Shown: positions 1 to 8,888 of the stretch, in pieces | How the letters are laid out: every line of letters begins with the position of its first letter | Numbering within the stretch: position 1 is the first letter of the stretch | NCBI RefSeq assembly: GCF_000963255.1 | Contig: NZ_JYOV01000022.1 | Location: 62,001 to 126,000 of the forward strand | Reading direction: 5' to 3' | Source of the DNA: Streptococcus infantis | Lineage (GTDB): Bacteria > Bacillota > Bacilli > Lactobacillales > Streptococcaceae | DNA: 64,000 nucleotides | Made by a program: the position numbers and the translations under genes | The notes under the pieces: model-generated | The model's database searches: none | What the model was told of the DNA's origin: nothing | Seen by the model: only the letters and a program-made list of their open reading frames with translations

Positions 1-516
1 ATAATATCTAGGAGGGTAAGAGTTCATACTTGAGAAGTAAGGTTGATCAATGATTTTTTCTTCTTGTGAACTTAACCCTTCTCCATTATTCGATTCCGCC
101 TTATATCTATTTATGAGCTCTTCTTCAGTAGGAAACTCATCCAAAGAAAGTTCTCGTTCTTTTCCAGTTAAAAAATCATGCTCAAAAAAACCATCTCCAT
201 TGGAACTATATGCAAAAGGAACATCAAGCATTTCAGAATAGGTCATGGCTTGTTGTAAGCCGAACGACATACTATGCTTATTGTCTTTTGCTTCTACAAT
301 AGCAATTGGTTTATTAGGATTTAGATACAGTACATAATCTGCTTTCTTTGGTTTTTCTCTAGAAATTAAATTCCCACGGAGATTAATTTTACCATCTGTT
401 ATTTTTGTCTCCATGGTAATTTTATCTCTATCCCATTTAGAGACGATAGCAGGGCTAATATAATGAAATTTTATGTCTTCTTCTGTCATTTCTTTCTTTG
501 TTAGAATTGTACTCAT
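1..516 (-). CDS. hsdR: Type I restriction enzyme R subunit, N-terminal part (runs off left edge)
   Basis: Reading leftward from an ATG at 514-516 gives 172 uninterrupted codons to the window edge. The start is supported by AGGAG nine bases upstream and an extended -10 (TGC-TATAAA, -10 at 540-545). The protein begins MSTILTKKEMTEED and contains KADYVLYL followed by PIAIVEAKDNKH. That D...ExK pattern is the PD-(D/E)xK nuclease core of the HsdR N-terminal domain. HsdR is the ATP-driven translocase and nuclease of type I restriction-modification complexes, working with HsdM and HsdS on unmethylated DNA. The helicase motor and any hsdM/hsdS lie outside the window, so intactness cannot be judged. 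Confidence 0.85.
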   Translation of the reverse strand, partial: MSTILTKKEMTEEDIKFHYISPAIVSKWDRDKITMETKITDGKINLRGNLISREKPKKADYVLYLNPNKPIAIVEAKDNKHSMSFGLQQAMTYSEMLDVPFAYSSNGDGFFEHDFLTGKERELSLDEFPTEEELINRYKAESNNGEGLSSQEEKIIDQPYFSSMNSYPPRYY

Positions 517-740
517 TTTATATTTGCTCCTTGCTATTATTTATAGCATCTATTCCGGTGATATCGATAACAGATTATTTGTTTAAGTCATGAATCTATT
601 ACCAAATACTTGCCATTATTCATCGCACGTAATTATAATGCTACCTCAAAATTTAAAAGTATCTCATAAACTATCCATCTTATTTTATCATAATTACAGG
701 TTTTTCAAAATACCATATTGAAGTTCCCAATCTATAAAAT

Positions 741-786
741 TAAAAGAAAAGGTTAATCAGTAGACGATTCTACCAATTAACCTTTT
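741..786. terminator. Hairpin terminator downstream of ciaH
   Basis: AAAAGGTTAAT (747-757) pairs with ATTAACCTTTT (776-786), with an inner GTAGA/TCTAC stem. On the minus strand it is followed by CTTTTCTTTTAATTTT, so it can end ciaRH transcription; on the plus strand a T run also follows. The rest of 517-858 shows no gene that I can support. Confidence 0.6.
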
Positions 787-835
787 TCCTCTTAAAGCAT
801 TTTAATTACATTTGATGTCTTTAGACCTTAACTGA

Positions 836-860
836 ACAGTCCTCTGGGACTGTCTTTTTT
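836..860 (+). terminator. Plus-strand-oriented hairpin with T6 tail beside the ciaH stop
   Basis: ACAGTCC (836-842) pairs with GGACTGT (847-853), followed by CTTTTTT that overlaps the ciaH stop codon. The T tract is only on the plus strand, yet no plus-strand gene is visible upstream, so the transcript it would terminate is unknown. Confidence 0.45.
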
Positions 861-2193
861 ATTTATTTTTACGCTTGGATGGTGTTTGGATAGCGATTTT
901 TACTTCAAAAATCGTACCATGTGGTTTGTTATCCTTAACACTGATTGTTCCTTTTAAGGCATCGACAATCTGTTTAGCTAAGGACAAACCTAACCCAAAG
1001 CCACCTTTTTGGCGAGTACGAGCTTTGTCAACTCGATAAAAGCGATCAAAAATTTTCTTTTTATCTGCTGCAGAAATACCAATTCCATCATCAGCTACTG
1101 ACAAATAGAGATTACGCTCCGTCGTAGCAATGACAAAATGAATATCTCCTTCTTCTTCTGTGTACTTGACAGCATTGTCAAACAAGATAGTCATCAGCTG
1201 CTTAAGAAGCAGCTTATCTGTTATGATGGTCCGATGGATGCGATTTTCAAAATGAAAAGCACGGTTATTTTCAGACGCAATCATTTCGTAGTTGGTAAAG
1301 GTTGTGTTAAAGAAGTCTGGCTCTACCTCTCCTAACTCCGGTTTAATACCGTCATCACGACGAGCTAAATTGAGGAGATTCGTCGTTAAAAAGCGCATAT
1401 TACGAACTTCTTCTAGACTGGAGGCAATACTCTCACTTGACTCCATAATGGTTGCCTCAGGTTTTCTGAAAAGAGTTTCTAGACGATTTTGAAGAACAGC
1501 CAGTGGAGTTCGTAACTCATGACTGGCATTTTCCACAAAGCTCTGTTGCTTTTGCATGCTCTCAAGTAAAGGTTTAACACTGACACGCGCAAGATAAAGG
1601 CTGGCAAGTATGGATAAAATCCAGAAGCTGGCCATGACTACCACGATTAATTGCTCATGGTTTTGACTGATTTGCTCTATCTGACTGGTATTTATCAAAA
1701 CTGCTGCATACTTAATATTGGTCGAGACAGAATCGATATTTATTTCAGATAGAATCACTCGGTAAATCTCATCCTGACCGTAACTATTCTGAACATGAAG
1801 TTGTCGAATATGATTCAAATCCTTTTTATTAAAAGTAATCTTGTCAAGACCTAAAAAGCGGTTGCCAGTCACTAATTGATTCAAATTTGAATCCAACAAA
1901 ATCACTTCTGTATTGGAACTGACCGTTGGTTTTTTATCCGTTGATGGAGGAACGGATTGACTATTGAAATCTTTGACTTCATCTGTTGCTCGATTAACAG
2001 CCAACTGGATGACATCTTGAGGATTGCCACTGAGAGACAGAAGCTTCTCATCAACCGATGTGTAGAGACTGGAGTGCATAACCTGCAAGATAATCAAGGT
2101 CATAGCAGAGAAAATCAGAGTAAATACTCCAAAGTTACGGATAAAGTAGCTAAAATCTTCTGCATACCAATTCTTTTTTAATTTATTAAACAT
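859..2193 (-). CDS. ciaH: Sensor histidine kinase CiaH
   Basis: Membrane sensor kinase of the CiaRH two-component system, which in pneumococci affects competence, beta-lactam tolerance and cell-wall stress. The 444 residues match the family length. A first membrane segment lies at about 18-40, an extracytoplasmic sensor region follows, and a second membrane segment is at about 181-203. The H-box SHELRTPL has the phospho-accepting His at about 225. The N-box (FDNAVKY), G1 (DDGIGI) and G2 (GFGLGLS) of the ATP-binding domain are intact. It overlaps ciaR by 8 bp, implying translational coupling. Confidence is high because kinase, regulator and pepN neighbour all fit the pneumococcal locus. Confidence 0.96.
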   Translation of the reverse strand: MFNKLKKNWYAEDFSYFIRNFGVFTLIFSAMTLIILQVMHSSLYTSVDEKLLSLSGNPQDVIQLAVNRATDEVKDFNSQSVPPSTDKKPTVSSNTEVILLDSNLNQLVTGNRFLGLDKITFNKKDLNHIRQLHVQNSYGQDEIYRVILSEINIDSVSTNIKYAAVLINTSQIEQISQNHEQLIVVVMASFWILSILASLYLARVSVKPLLESMQKQQSFVENASHELRTPLAVLQNRLETLFRKPEATIMESSESIASSLEEVRNMRFLTTNLLNLARRDDGIKPELGEVEPDFFNTTFTNYEMIASENNRAFHFENRIHRTIITDKLLLKQLMTILFDNAVKYTEEEGDIHFVIATTERNLYLSVADDGIGISAADKKKIFDRFYRVDKARTRQKGGFGLGLSLAKQIVDALKGTISVKDNKPHGTIFEVKIAIQTPSKRKNK

Positions 2194-2857
2194 GTTTTAA
2201 AATATACCCAACACTACGCAAGGTTTGGAGGTTTTCAGCAAAGACTGATCCCTTTAATTTCTTACGAACTTTTGATACGTAAACCTCTACGACAGAGATA
2301 GTTGTATCACTATCGAATCCCCATAAACGGTCAAAAATCTGGGTTTTGGGTAAGATAACATTTTGATTTTGGAGGAAATAAACCAAGAGATCAAATTCTT
2401 TACCCAATAATTCAACAGCAGTCTCATTGACTTTAACCTCATTAGTAGAGAGATTGACAGTCAAATCACCATAGGAAAGGGTATTTTCATTGAACTTACC
2501 AGAACGTTTAAGCAAGGCCTGGATACGCATCTTGAGTTCTTCTAGATAGAATGGTTTTGTCAGATAATCATCCGCCCCAAGTTCAAATCCATGTCCTTTG
2601 TCATCGAGACTTTCCTTGGCTGTCATGATCAGAACAGGAGTCGAAATACCTTTTTCACGCAATTCTTTCAAGACTTGGAATCCATTTTTTTCAGGCAACA
2701 TCAAGTCCAATAGAATCAAATCATATACGCCACTTTCAGCCTCATAAAGACCTTCTTCTCCATCAAAAACTTGCATGACATCAGCAAAATCATCCAAGAA
2801 ATCAAAGACTGAATTTGACAGGCCTAGGTCATCTTCCACTAATAGAATTTTGATCAT
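2186..2857 (-). CDS. ciaR: Response regulator CiaR
   Basis: OmpR/PhoB-type response regulator, phosphorylated by CiaH and binding TTTAAG direct repeats. I start it at the ATG 2855-2857 ([10 protein letters not shown]), giving 224 residues as in pneumococcal CiaR; the longer upstream reading has no family support and would run through the promoter. The acidic pocket is D9/D10 and the phospho-acceptor is D51 (LLDLMLP). The receiver domain spans about 1-115 and the winged-helix DNA-binding domain about 125-222. GGAGG precedes the start. pepN lies upstream in the same direction, separated by a terminator and a dedicated ciaR promoter. Confidence 0.97.
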   Translation of the reverse strand: MIKILLVEDDLGLSNSVFDFLDDFADVMQVFDGEEGLYEAESGVYDLILLDLMLPEKNGFQVLKELREKGISTPVLIMTAKESLDDKGHGFELGADDYLTKPFYLEELKMRIQALLKRSGKFNENTLSYGDLTVNLSTNEVKVNETAVELLGKEFDLLVYFLQNQNVILPKTQIFDRLWGFDSDTTISVVEVYVSKVRKKLKGSVFAENLQTLRSVGYILKHV

Positions 2858-2881
2858 CAAAAATTCCTCCTTATTATACCT

Positions 2882-2914
2882 ATTATAGCAAAAATATCTT
2901 AAAAAAAACTCAAC
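2882..2914 (-). promoter_or_regulatory. ciaR promoter with CiaR-type repeat
   Basis: On the minus strand: GTTGAG (2909-2914), N5, TTTAAG (2898-2903), N10, TATAAT (2882-2887). TTTAAG-N5-TTTAAG about 10 bp upstream of the -10 is the known CiaR recognition layout; here one half is perfect and the other matches 4 of 6. It fits autoregulation of ciaRH. The half-sites overlap the T tract and stem of the pepN terminator. Confidence 0.7.
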
Positions 2915-2948
2915 TTCCCTTGTTTTTCCAAGAGAAAGTTGAGTTTTT
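2903..2948 (-). terminator. pepN terminator
   Basis: AAAAACTCAACTT pairs with AAGTTGAGTTTTT around an AT-rich loop. Read on the minus strand, the second arm runs straight into a run of eight T. It lies between the pepN stop and the ciaR promoter. Confidence 0.8.
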
Positions 2949-2972
2949 GTCATCTATTTAGACTAGAATCTT

Positions 2973-5519
2973 TTAAACTTTGCTATATTGAGCTACAACT
3001 GCTTCAACTGCTGCTTTTTCACGCTTAATCAATTCAACGCGAGCTGCGATATCCTTAATTCCCATGCGGATATTACGGCTAAGGGCAAGGTCAGAAAGTT
3101 GTGGTTCATAGAATGCCTTGTATTCTGCCAAGCGTTGCTCTGTTTTAAAGATATGTGATGGGAAGATGACAAAGCTGTCAAAACTCATATCACCACCAAG
3201 AGCTGCCTTAATCCAATCCCAGTTTTCACGTGCCCACACCCATACAGTTTCTTGAGTTGCTTGGTGTCCTAGGAATTGGAGATACCATGCTGAAAGATCC
3301 TGTGGTTTCACGACAAATTTGTCCTTCCAAGTTGCAAGCAGTGTTTGGATGTTCTCTGCATCTGTTGCATAAGCAAGGGCTGCTGCCAATTGGCGTTTAA
3401 AGGCGGCATCTGTCGCATGAGTATAAAGATCGAGATAAGTTGCGACCAATTCCTTAGTCTCATGGTGTTTCATTTCATTGATGAGAACTTGTGAACGAAT
3501 AGCTGCTGGAAGTCCTGAAAGATTATCCTTGTGGGCTGCAAAAATTTGGCTAGCAACTTGACTGGCTTCCTCGTCATTTGAACGAATCATCATGGAAATT
3601 GTCAATTGACGAACCAATTCATCCTCATCAGATTCACCCTCTTTAGCTTCAAAACCAAGTCGGTCATAGTTGTAACGAGCCAGTTTAGCAATAAGGGCTT
3701 TAAAGGCTTTTTCTGCCTCTGTTCCTTCATCAATGAAGCGTTCAAGGGCTGTAATAACTTGAGAAACTGCAGCAACAACTAGGTAAGATTCTTCTTGTGC
3801 CAATTGATCCACTACTGGAAGCAAGTCTGCGTATGAAATGTGACCAGCTTCAGCTAGCAAACGACGTTCTTGAACAATTTGAAGTTTACTTGTGTTATCA
3901 AGTTCTACTAATTCTGAAAGAACAGCATCAAGCAAGTCGCCTTGATAATCTGTAATATAGTGGGCAGTATTTTCAGTGTTAAGACGAAGGGCTCCTTTGT
4001 TTTCAGCAAGAAGAGCTGCATAACCTGGAATTTCGATGCTTTCAGTTTCAAGTGTATCTGGTAATCCTTTCCAGTTGCTGTTAAGTGGCACTACCCAAAG
4101 ACGGTTCTTGTCTTCATGTTCACCGATGAAGAATTGTTTTTGTGAAATCTTCAACACATCATTTTCAACTGTAGCAGTAAGGACTGGATAACCAGGCTGC
4201 TCCAACCAAGAATCCATGAAGGCTGCTACATCACGACCAGATGCCTGTCCGAGTGCATTCCAAAGGTCACGTCCAATAGTATTTCCGTATTGATGTTTTT
4301 CAAAGTAAGCATGCAAACCTTTAGCAAAATCAGCATCTCCTAACCAACGGCGAAGCATGTGCATGAGACGGCTTCCTTTGGCATAAACAATAGCACCATC
4401 GAAGAGCGTATTGATTTCATCGGGGTGGCTAACTTCAACGTGGACAGATTGAACGCCATCTGTCGCATCACGTTTAAGAGCAGCTGGCACTCCACTTGTT
4501 TGGAAATCTTCAAAGATATTCCAACTTGGCTCGATGGCATCCACACAGACGTATTCCATCATATTCGCGAAACTTTCATTGAGCCAGAGGTCATCCCACC
4601 ACTTCATAGTCACAAGGTTACCAAACCATTGGTGAGCAAGCTCATGGGCAATAACTAGAGCAACTTGTTGACGGCTGGCAAAGGTAGAGTTTTCATCCAC
4701 AACCAAGTAAACTTCACGGTAAGTTACCAGACCCCAGTTTTCCATAGCACCTGCTGAGAAGTCAGGAAGGGCGATGTGGAGAGATTGAGGAATTGGGTAC
4801 TTGACTCCGTAGTAATCTTCGTAAAACTCGATTGAACGAACAGCGATATCCAGTGAGAAATCAAGGTTTGAAAGTGGATGCGCCTTAGTTGAGTATACAC
4901 CTACCAAAGTACCATTTTTTGTCTTAGCAGTTACCCCTTGCAAATCACCAGCAACGAAAGCTAGCAAGTAAGAAGACATACGTGGAGTTGTCTCAAATTT
5001 CCAGATACCAGTTTCCTTGCGGTTTTCAACATCAATCTCTGGCATGTTAGACAAGGCCAATTCACCTTCTGCTTGGTCAAAGCGAAGAGCTAGGTCAAAG
5101 GTTGCTTTGGCTTCTGGCTCATCCACACATGGGAAGGCTTCACGAGCAAAGTGACTTTCAAACTGAGTTGACAAAACTTCTTTCTTAACACCATCAACTG
5201 TATAGTATGATGGATAGATTCCTGTCATGTTGTCTGTGATTTTACCTGAAAATGCTAGAACCAATTCAACTGAACCAGCTTCTGCAAGTTCGATATGAAG
5301 AGCTTCGTTTTCATTATCAACTGTAAATGGACGAGCTTGGCCTGCTACTTCAACAGAAGCAATCTCCAAGTCTTTTTGGTGAAGGGAAATACGGTCACTT
5401 TTAGCTTGACCAGTAATAGTTACATTTCCTGAAAAAGTCTTGGTCTCACGACTCAAGTCTAAAAACAAATCATAATGTTCAGGAACAAATTTTTCAATAT
5501 AATGTTCTACTGCTTGCAT
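2973..5519 (-). CDS. pepN: Lysyl-type aminopeptidase N (M1 zinc metallopeptidase)
   Basis: Cytoplasmic M1-family aminopeptidase that removes N-terminal residues from peptides. About 848 residues. The substrate-binding GAMEN motif is at about 258-262, the zinc-binding HELAH at about 293-297 and the third zinc ligand Glu in WLNES about 19 residues later. Two ATG codons stand in tandem (5522 and 5519); the second is preferred because AGGAG lies 6 bases upstream of it and only 3 from the first. The C-terminal half is the helical ERAP1-like domain. The gene has its own terminator, so coupling to ciaRH would need read-through. Confidence 0.96.
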   Translation of the reverse strand: MQAVEHYIEKFVPEHYDLFLDLSRETKTFSGNVTITGQAKSDRISLHQKDLEIASVEVAGQARPFTVDNENEALHIELAEAGSVELVLAFSGKITDNMTGIYPSYYTVDGVKKEVLSTQFESHFAREAFPCVDEPEAKATFDLALRFDQAEGELALSNMPEIDVENRKETGIWKFETTPRMSSYLLAFVAGDLQGVTAKTKNGTLVGVYSTKAHPLSNLDFSLDIAVRSIEFYEDYYGVKYPIPQSLHIALPDFSAGAMENWGLVTYREVYLVVDENSTFASRQQVALVIAHELAHQWFGNLVTMKWWDDLWLNESFANMMEYVCVDAIEPSWNIFEDFQTSGVPAALKRDATDGVQSVHVEVSHPDEINTLFDGAIVYAKGSRLMHMLRRWLGDADFAKGLHAYFEKHQYGNTIGRDLWNALGQASGRDVAAFMDSWLEQPGYPVLTATVENDVLKISQKQFFIGEHEDKNRLWVVPLNSNWKGLPDTLETESIEIPGYAALLAENKGALRLNTENTAHYITDYQGDLLDAVLSELVELDNTSKLQIVQERRLLAEAGHISYADLLPVVDQLAQEESYLVVAAVSQVITALERFIDEGTEAEKAFKALIAKLARYNYDRLGFEAKEGESDEDELVRQLTISMMIRSNDEEASQVASQIFAAHKDNLSGLPAAIRSQVLINEMKHHETKELVATYLDLYTHATDAAFKRQLAAALAYATDAENIQTLLATWKDKFVVKPQDLSAWYLQFLGHQATQETVWVWARENWDWIKAALGGDMSFDSFVIFPSHIFKTEQRLAEYKAFYEPQLSDLALSRNIRMGIKDIAARVELIKREKAAVEAVVAQYSKV

Positions 5520-5592
5520 CATTTTCTCCTATTCTAAATTTCTGAGCAAATGCTCTAGTTCAAACATACCTATTTTATCATATTTTAAGTCA

Positions 5593-5625
5593 GAAAAAAG
5601 CTTTGGACGGTGATTTCCAAAACTT
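5593..5625 (-). terminator. Terminator after the ASCH gene
   Basis: AAGCTTTGGA and TCCAAAACTT form an imperfect stem around a short loop; on the minus strand the hairpin is followed by CTTTTTTC. It would end the long leftward transcript covering the 5642-10627 genes. Confidence 0.5.
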
Positions 5626-5641
5626 TCTTCCTTCTAGTAGT

Positions 5642-6082
5642 CTACAGAGGGTAGACCTTGCGAAATTCTTCTAAAACAACCTTGCTGTCAGGTGTAAAAG
5701 TCAAACCTGCTTCTCCTAACCAGTCTTTGAAAAAGTCTTCATGAACCTGACGCCAGTAGGCTAAAGATTTGTCTCCCTCACCTTCCTTGTAGGCATGGTC
5801 GGCTGAAACCTGATGGAAAGGCTGAACGGAAACCTTTGTAATTTCGACGATGCAAACAGCTTGATCCTTACTGTCTAAAATAACATCAAAAGTTCCTTCT
5901 TGTGGAAGAGGTTCGTCCTCTACTGCGTAAAGATCGTAAGCTGAGGCAGTTGCTGTTTTTTCGCCTGTAAACACCAGATCCGCTAAAAGGTCTGGATCCA
6001 CTCCAAAGGCCCAGGCGTCTATCTCATCTCCGATAGAGGGGTTGATTTGCTTGTAGGCATTCCACATTTCTTGAGGTGTCAT
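5642..6082 (-). CDS. ASCH domain protein
   Basis: Small (146 aa) cytoplasmic protein of the ASCH superfamily, a beta-barrel fold related to PUA domains and expected to bind RNA or nucleotides; some members are nucleoside amidohydrolases. The diagnostic element is the GEKTATAS stretch at about 39-46 with a preceding acidic helix and the later VCIVEITKV strand. GGAG precedes the ATG. Its first four bases overlap the end of the upstream PEP-synthase-like gene, so the two are translationally coupled. The exact substrate cannot be read from sequence. Confidence 0.8.
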   Translation of the reverse strand: MTPQEMWNAYKQINPSIGDEIDAWAFGVDPDLLADLVFTGEKTATASAYDLYAVEDEPLPQEGTFDVILDSKDQAVCIVEITKVSVQPFHQVSADHAYKEGEGDKSLAYWRQVHEDFFKDWLGEAGLTFTPDSKVVLEEFRKVYPL

Positions 6083-6927
6083 AGGTTGCTCCTTTTTATT
6101 TTTTTACTTTCTTCTTTTACACGTTTGAGATGATATGGATGGTCAATCTCTAAATTAAAAATCTCTGGAATAGAACTGTAGTGGATCATGCATTTGATAT
6201 CCATCTGATTCATTCTTTGCATGAAAGAAGCATTCAGATATCCTGCCACGGCGAAATCTATCTTTTTCATCCTTGCTTTATCCTGCATCTGTCTCAGCAT
6301 TTCTAACATAATGGGACTTTCCATATCATGCCATTGACTGTTCCTCACAGTCGCAAAAACAAAAGAAGTCAAATCATTCATTCCCACTACAATCTTTGAA
6401 ATACCAGTTTCCAGTATCCTGTCCAAGTCAAAATAAGCTGATGGTAATTCAATCATTGTTCCAACTTTTCCAGTAAAACCATGTTCACGCAATACTCTAA
6501 TAGCTTGTTTTAACTGTTCAGCATCATTGACAAAAGGAAAAATAACAGACAGATTGAGATTGGTTTGATAAACTTCTGTAACAACATGTGCTTCAGCATG
6601 AAATTCATCCAAACACGCCAGTAAACGCCTAATTCCTCTATATCCAAATAAGGGGTGGCGTTCATCAAAATACTCTTTAGTCCCGTCTAGACTATTTGCT
6701 TCTGCATTTGTTAACTCTGAAAAGCGATACCAGACTTCTTCATCTGAGTATAAATGGCAAATAGTGTCTAGATAATCTTTTACAAATTGCTGACAACTTT
6801 TTAGCAGTATATTTTGACTGATCTCCCTCACCAAATATTCCCCACGAATCATGCCGACGTGGTGCAATAGTTGTGGGTAAACTTTTTCAACAATTCTTTC
6901 GCCACTAAGAGCCAGTTGATTTTGCAT
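6079..6927 (-). CDS. PEP-synthase-like TIM-barrel protein, stand-alone C-terminal domain
   Basis: 282 residues resembling only the PEP/pyruvate-binding barrel of PEP synthase, PPDK and enzyme I. HPLFGYRGIRR at about 91-101 matches the conserved NPxxGxRG element, MIELPSA matches the metal-binding Glu strand, and VGMNDLTSF matches the SxGxNDLTQ strand. The usual C-terminal loop with catalytic Cys (VCGE/ICGQ) reads AVAGYLN here, so the Cys and adjacent Glu are absent. There is no His swivelling domain or ATP-grasp domain. It may be a lyase or a binding protein rather than a phosphotransferase. It overlaps the upstream Nudix gene by 23 bp and the downstream ASCH gene by 4 bp, so the three probably act together. 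Confidence 0.7.
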   Translation of the reverse strand: MQNQLALSGERIVEKVYPQLLHHVGMIRGEYLVREISQNILLKSCQQFVKDYLDTICHLYSDEEVWYRFSELTNAEANSLDGTKEYFDERHPLFGYRGIRRLLACLDEFHAEAHVVTEVYQTNLNLSVIFPFVNDAEQLKQAIRVLREHGFTGKVGTMIELPSAYFDLDRILETGISKIVVGMNDLTSFVFATVRNSQWHDMESPIMLEMLRQMQDKARMKKIDFAVAGYLNASFMQRMNQMDIKCMIHYSSIPEIFNLEIDHPYHLKRVKEESKKIKRSNL

Positions 6928-7405
6928 GTTTTACCTTCCAATTCTTATAGCTTGTCATGTCCAATTCTGGAAATCCTCGTAACTCTGCCTTCACCTTCAA
7001 TACTAAGGGGGAGGCATTTTCTTCGGTAATCTGCTCAAGAGGAAGCCAAATTGCCTTTGCTGAATCATTGTTTCCGTCAAGAACTTCATGAGGAAGGGAT
7101 TTTTGAGAGCGTTCTAAATCAAGTACTATATCATAAAAGGCCATGATATGATGTACTGCAAAGTCTTGCCCCTCTTCTTGAACCATTACATCATAAATCC
7201 TAGGATTTGAATAACTGCTAAGAGTATAGCCTGTCTCTTCCAAAACTTCTCTCTTGAGGGTTTCTGTCAACCCTTCACCTGCTTCCTGACTACCACCAGG
7301 TAAATCAAAACGATGCTGATAAGGCCCTCTCGTTTTCTCAATGCAGAGTAATTTTCCTTTCTCATAGCAAATGCCATAGACACCAAAGTGATTTTTGATT
7401 TCCAT
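6905..7405 (-). CDS. Nudix hydrolase
   Basis: 166-residue Nudix family protein. The Nudix box GX5EX7REXXEEXG is complete (GGSQEAGEG then KREVLEETGY, about 37-59), so it should be a Mg-dependent hydrolase of a nucleoside diphosphate linked to another group. The substrate is unknown. The C-terminal region differs from MutT. It is the first gene of a tightly overlapped trio with the PEP-synthase-like barrel and the ASCH protein, which suggests processing of a nucleotide-linked metabolite. The ribosome site (GTGGA) is weak. Confidence 0.88.
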   Translation of the reverse strand: MEIKNHFGVYGICYEKGKLLCIEKTRGPYQHRFDLPGGSQEAGEGLTETLKREVLEETGYTLSSYSNPRIYDVMVQEEGQDFAVHHIMAFYDIVLDLERSQKSLPHEVLDGNNDSAKAIWLPLEQITEENASPLVLKVKAELRGFPELDMTSYKNWKVKHAKSTGS

Positions 7406-7444
7406 ATTCCACTCTTTCTAAAAGTCAAAGATTTCTAGCTCACC

Positions 7445-8050
7445 TTATCCCTTAAAAGGAAAGAGGCTATAGATTTCATGTTCCTTGATATACTTCTTCA
7501 GTATCTCCATATTCTCTTCTATTTTTGCCTGGATATCTGTCTCTTCACACGTTGACTCAGCAATAAAGAGGTGAATCTTCAATAAATCTGTCAAGTATAG
7601 CAGACGACGTTCCATTTCTGATTCAGGACTTGAAGCTTGCTTAATTTTTGCAAGCTTTTGCTCCAAGCTATCACCATTCAAAAATCTCTGATGAACTCTC
7701 CTTCTTATTTTTTGAGTGGATTCCTCCCCTTGTTCTAACGGAGACAAAAGGAGTTTTTTATAGGCAGATAGCTTATTTTCTGTTTCTCTTTCCATATAGG
7801 CCAATAAAACCAGAGAACTATCAACAAAGGTCCAAGTGTTATAATTCCCTTCAAATGGGACTTGTATGACATTCTCCAATAATTTCTTAGCAATTTCTTC
7901 TTGACCATCTAGATAAAGTAGATAGGCCAGATGATTCAGCGATTCGAGATAGCTAGATTGAGTTTTCTTATTCTTTTTTAAAATTTTATCTAAATAGAGA
8001 TGTAGGTCTGGATGTTTTTCCAGTTGTTCAACTACTTCTGGTAGCTTCAT
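7445..8050 (-). CDS. Helical protein of unknown function (TPR-like)
   Basis: 201-residue soluble, nearly all-helical, charged protein. I do not recognise it with certainty; it may be one of the streptococcal DUF6707-type proteins. Paired helices such as LNHLAYLLYLDGQEEIAKKLL look TPR-like. No catalytic motif or membrane segment is visible. AAAGGA precedes the ATG. It heads a block of small genes that includes immunity-type proteins, so a protective or binding role is possible but unproven. Confidence 0.6.
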   Translation of the reverse strand: MKLPEVVEQLEKHPDLHLYLDKILKKNKKTQSSYLESLNHLAYLLYLDGQEEIAKKLLENVIQVPFEGNYNTWTFVDSSLVLLAYMERETENKLSAYKKLLLSPLEQGEESTQKIRRRVHQRFLNGDSLEQKLAKIKQASSPESEMERRLLYLTDLLKIHLFIAESTCEETDIQAKIEENMEILKKYIKEHEIYSLFPFKG

Positions 8051-8099
8051 TTGAAATCCTTTCTATTCTTTTTTAAAAATTTAAAGAGATTTTAGTCAA

Positions 8100-8471
8100 C
8101 TAATCCAACTCTGCTCGACTGAACAAGTCTTTCATAGTGTTGATATCATCACAAAACTCTTTAAAGCCAAGAGCAAATCTAGCCAAAGCGTCCACCTTGG
8201 AAGAATAGGCGCAAAACATACTTCCTTCAGGATCAAAGTCGATAGCTTCGCTTAATTCAGGCATTTTCTCCTCCAAAAATACCAAAGCTAAAGATGTCCA
8301 ATCGTAGCCATTTCCTTCAAATCCCTCCTCTTCTCGAGTATCAAACACTTCCTGTCTGTATTCTCCATCAGGGTAATAAATGAGCGACCCTCGAACATTT
8401 TTAGGATCCTCATCATATACAAGCAGGTTAAAAGGGGCAATTATTTCATTTATGTTTTTGTAATCCATCAT
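8100..8471 (-). CDS. Imm51-like immunity protein
   Basis: 123 acidic residues resembling the immunity protein 51 family: GNGYDWTSLA at about 54-63, a MPELSEAIDFDPEGSMFCAYS block, then a final helix ending FSRAELD. Imm51 proteins are found beside polymorphic toxins and neutralise the cognate toxin domain. No toxin gene is adjacent. GGAG stands seven bases before the first of two consecutive ATG codons. Family assignment is from recognised sequence pattern, not a search. Confidence 0.65.
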   Translation of the reverse strand: MMDYKNINEIIAPFNLLVYDEDPKNVRGSLIYYPDGEYRQEVFDTREEEGFEGNGYDWTSLALVFLEEKMPELSEAIDFDPEGSMFCAYSSKVDALARFALGFKEFCDDINTMKDLFSRAELD

Positions 8472-8528
8472 TTCTTAACTCCTTATGAAAACGTTTATTG
8501 GTAACGGAACTTCATAAATCTAGGAAAG

Positions 8529-8870
8529 CTAATCAGAATCAAAAAGCATAAAACTATCATGCTGATGGTAATATTTCAAAGCCTCGACCAAGTCTTGGGG
8601 ACTTGCATCTGGCTTTTCCTCAAGTGCTACGGAAATAACGTCAATCAACTGCTCTCCATAGTAGACTAGCTGGAGATCTTGCTCCGCTACATCCGTCGGA
8701 TAGACATCAGAGTCTTCCACGACATCCGGATAATTTGATACCCAATAGGACCTAGCTAGTGCTAGTTCTCCATTCTCCTTGCCATAGAGGCAAAAATCAT
8801 CTGAAGAAGACTCGTTCACGCGCATCTGCTCAATTATCTGCTCTAGTGAAAGTTCTTGGTATTTCTGCAT
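8529..8870 (-). CDS. Small acidic protein, probable immunity-cluster member
   Basis: 113 acidic residues, cytoplasmic, no signal peptide or membrane segment. I cannot place it in a named family. Central text SYWVSNYPDVVEDSDVYP and the C-terminal helix ALKYYHQHDSF suggest a small alpha/beta fold. It lies between an Imm51-like and a SUKH gene, all on the minus strand with short gaps, so an immunity-like role is inferred only from context. The ribosome site is weak (AAGAAGAG). Confidence 0.55.
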   Translation of the reverse strand: MQKYQELSLEQIIEQMRVNESSSDDFCLYGKENGELALARSYWVSNYPDVVEDSDVYPTDVAEQDLQLVYYGEQLIDVISVALEEKPDASPQDLVEALKYYHQHDSFMLFDSD

Positions 8871-8888
8871 CTCTTCTTCTTTTTAGTC

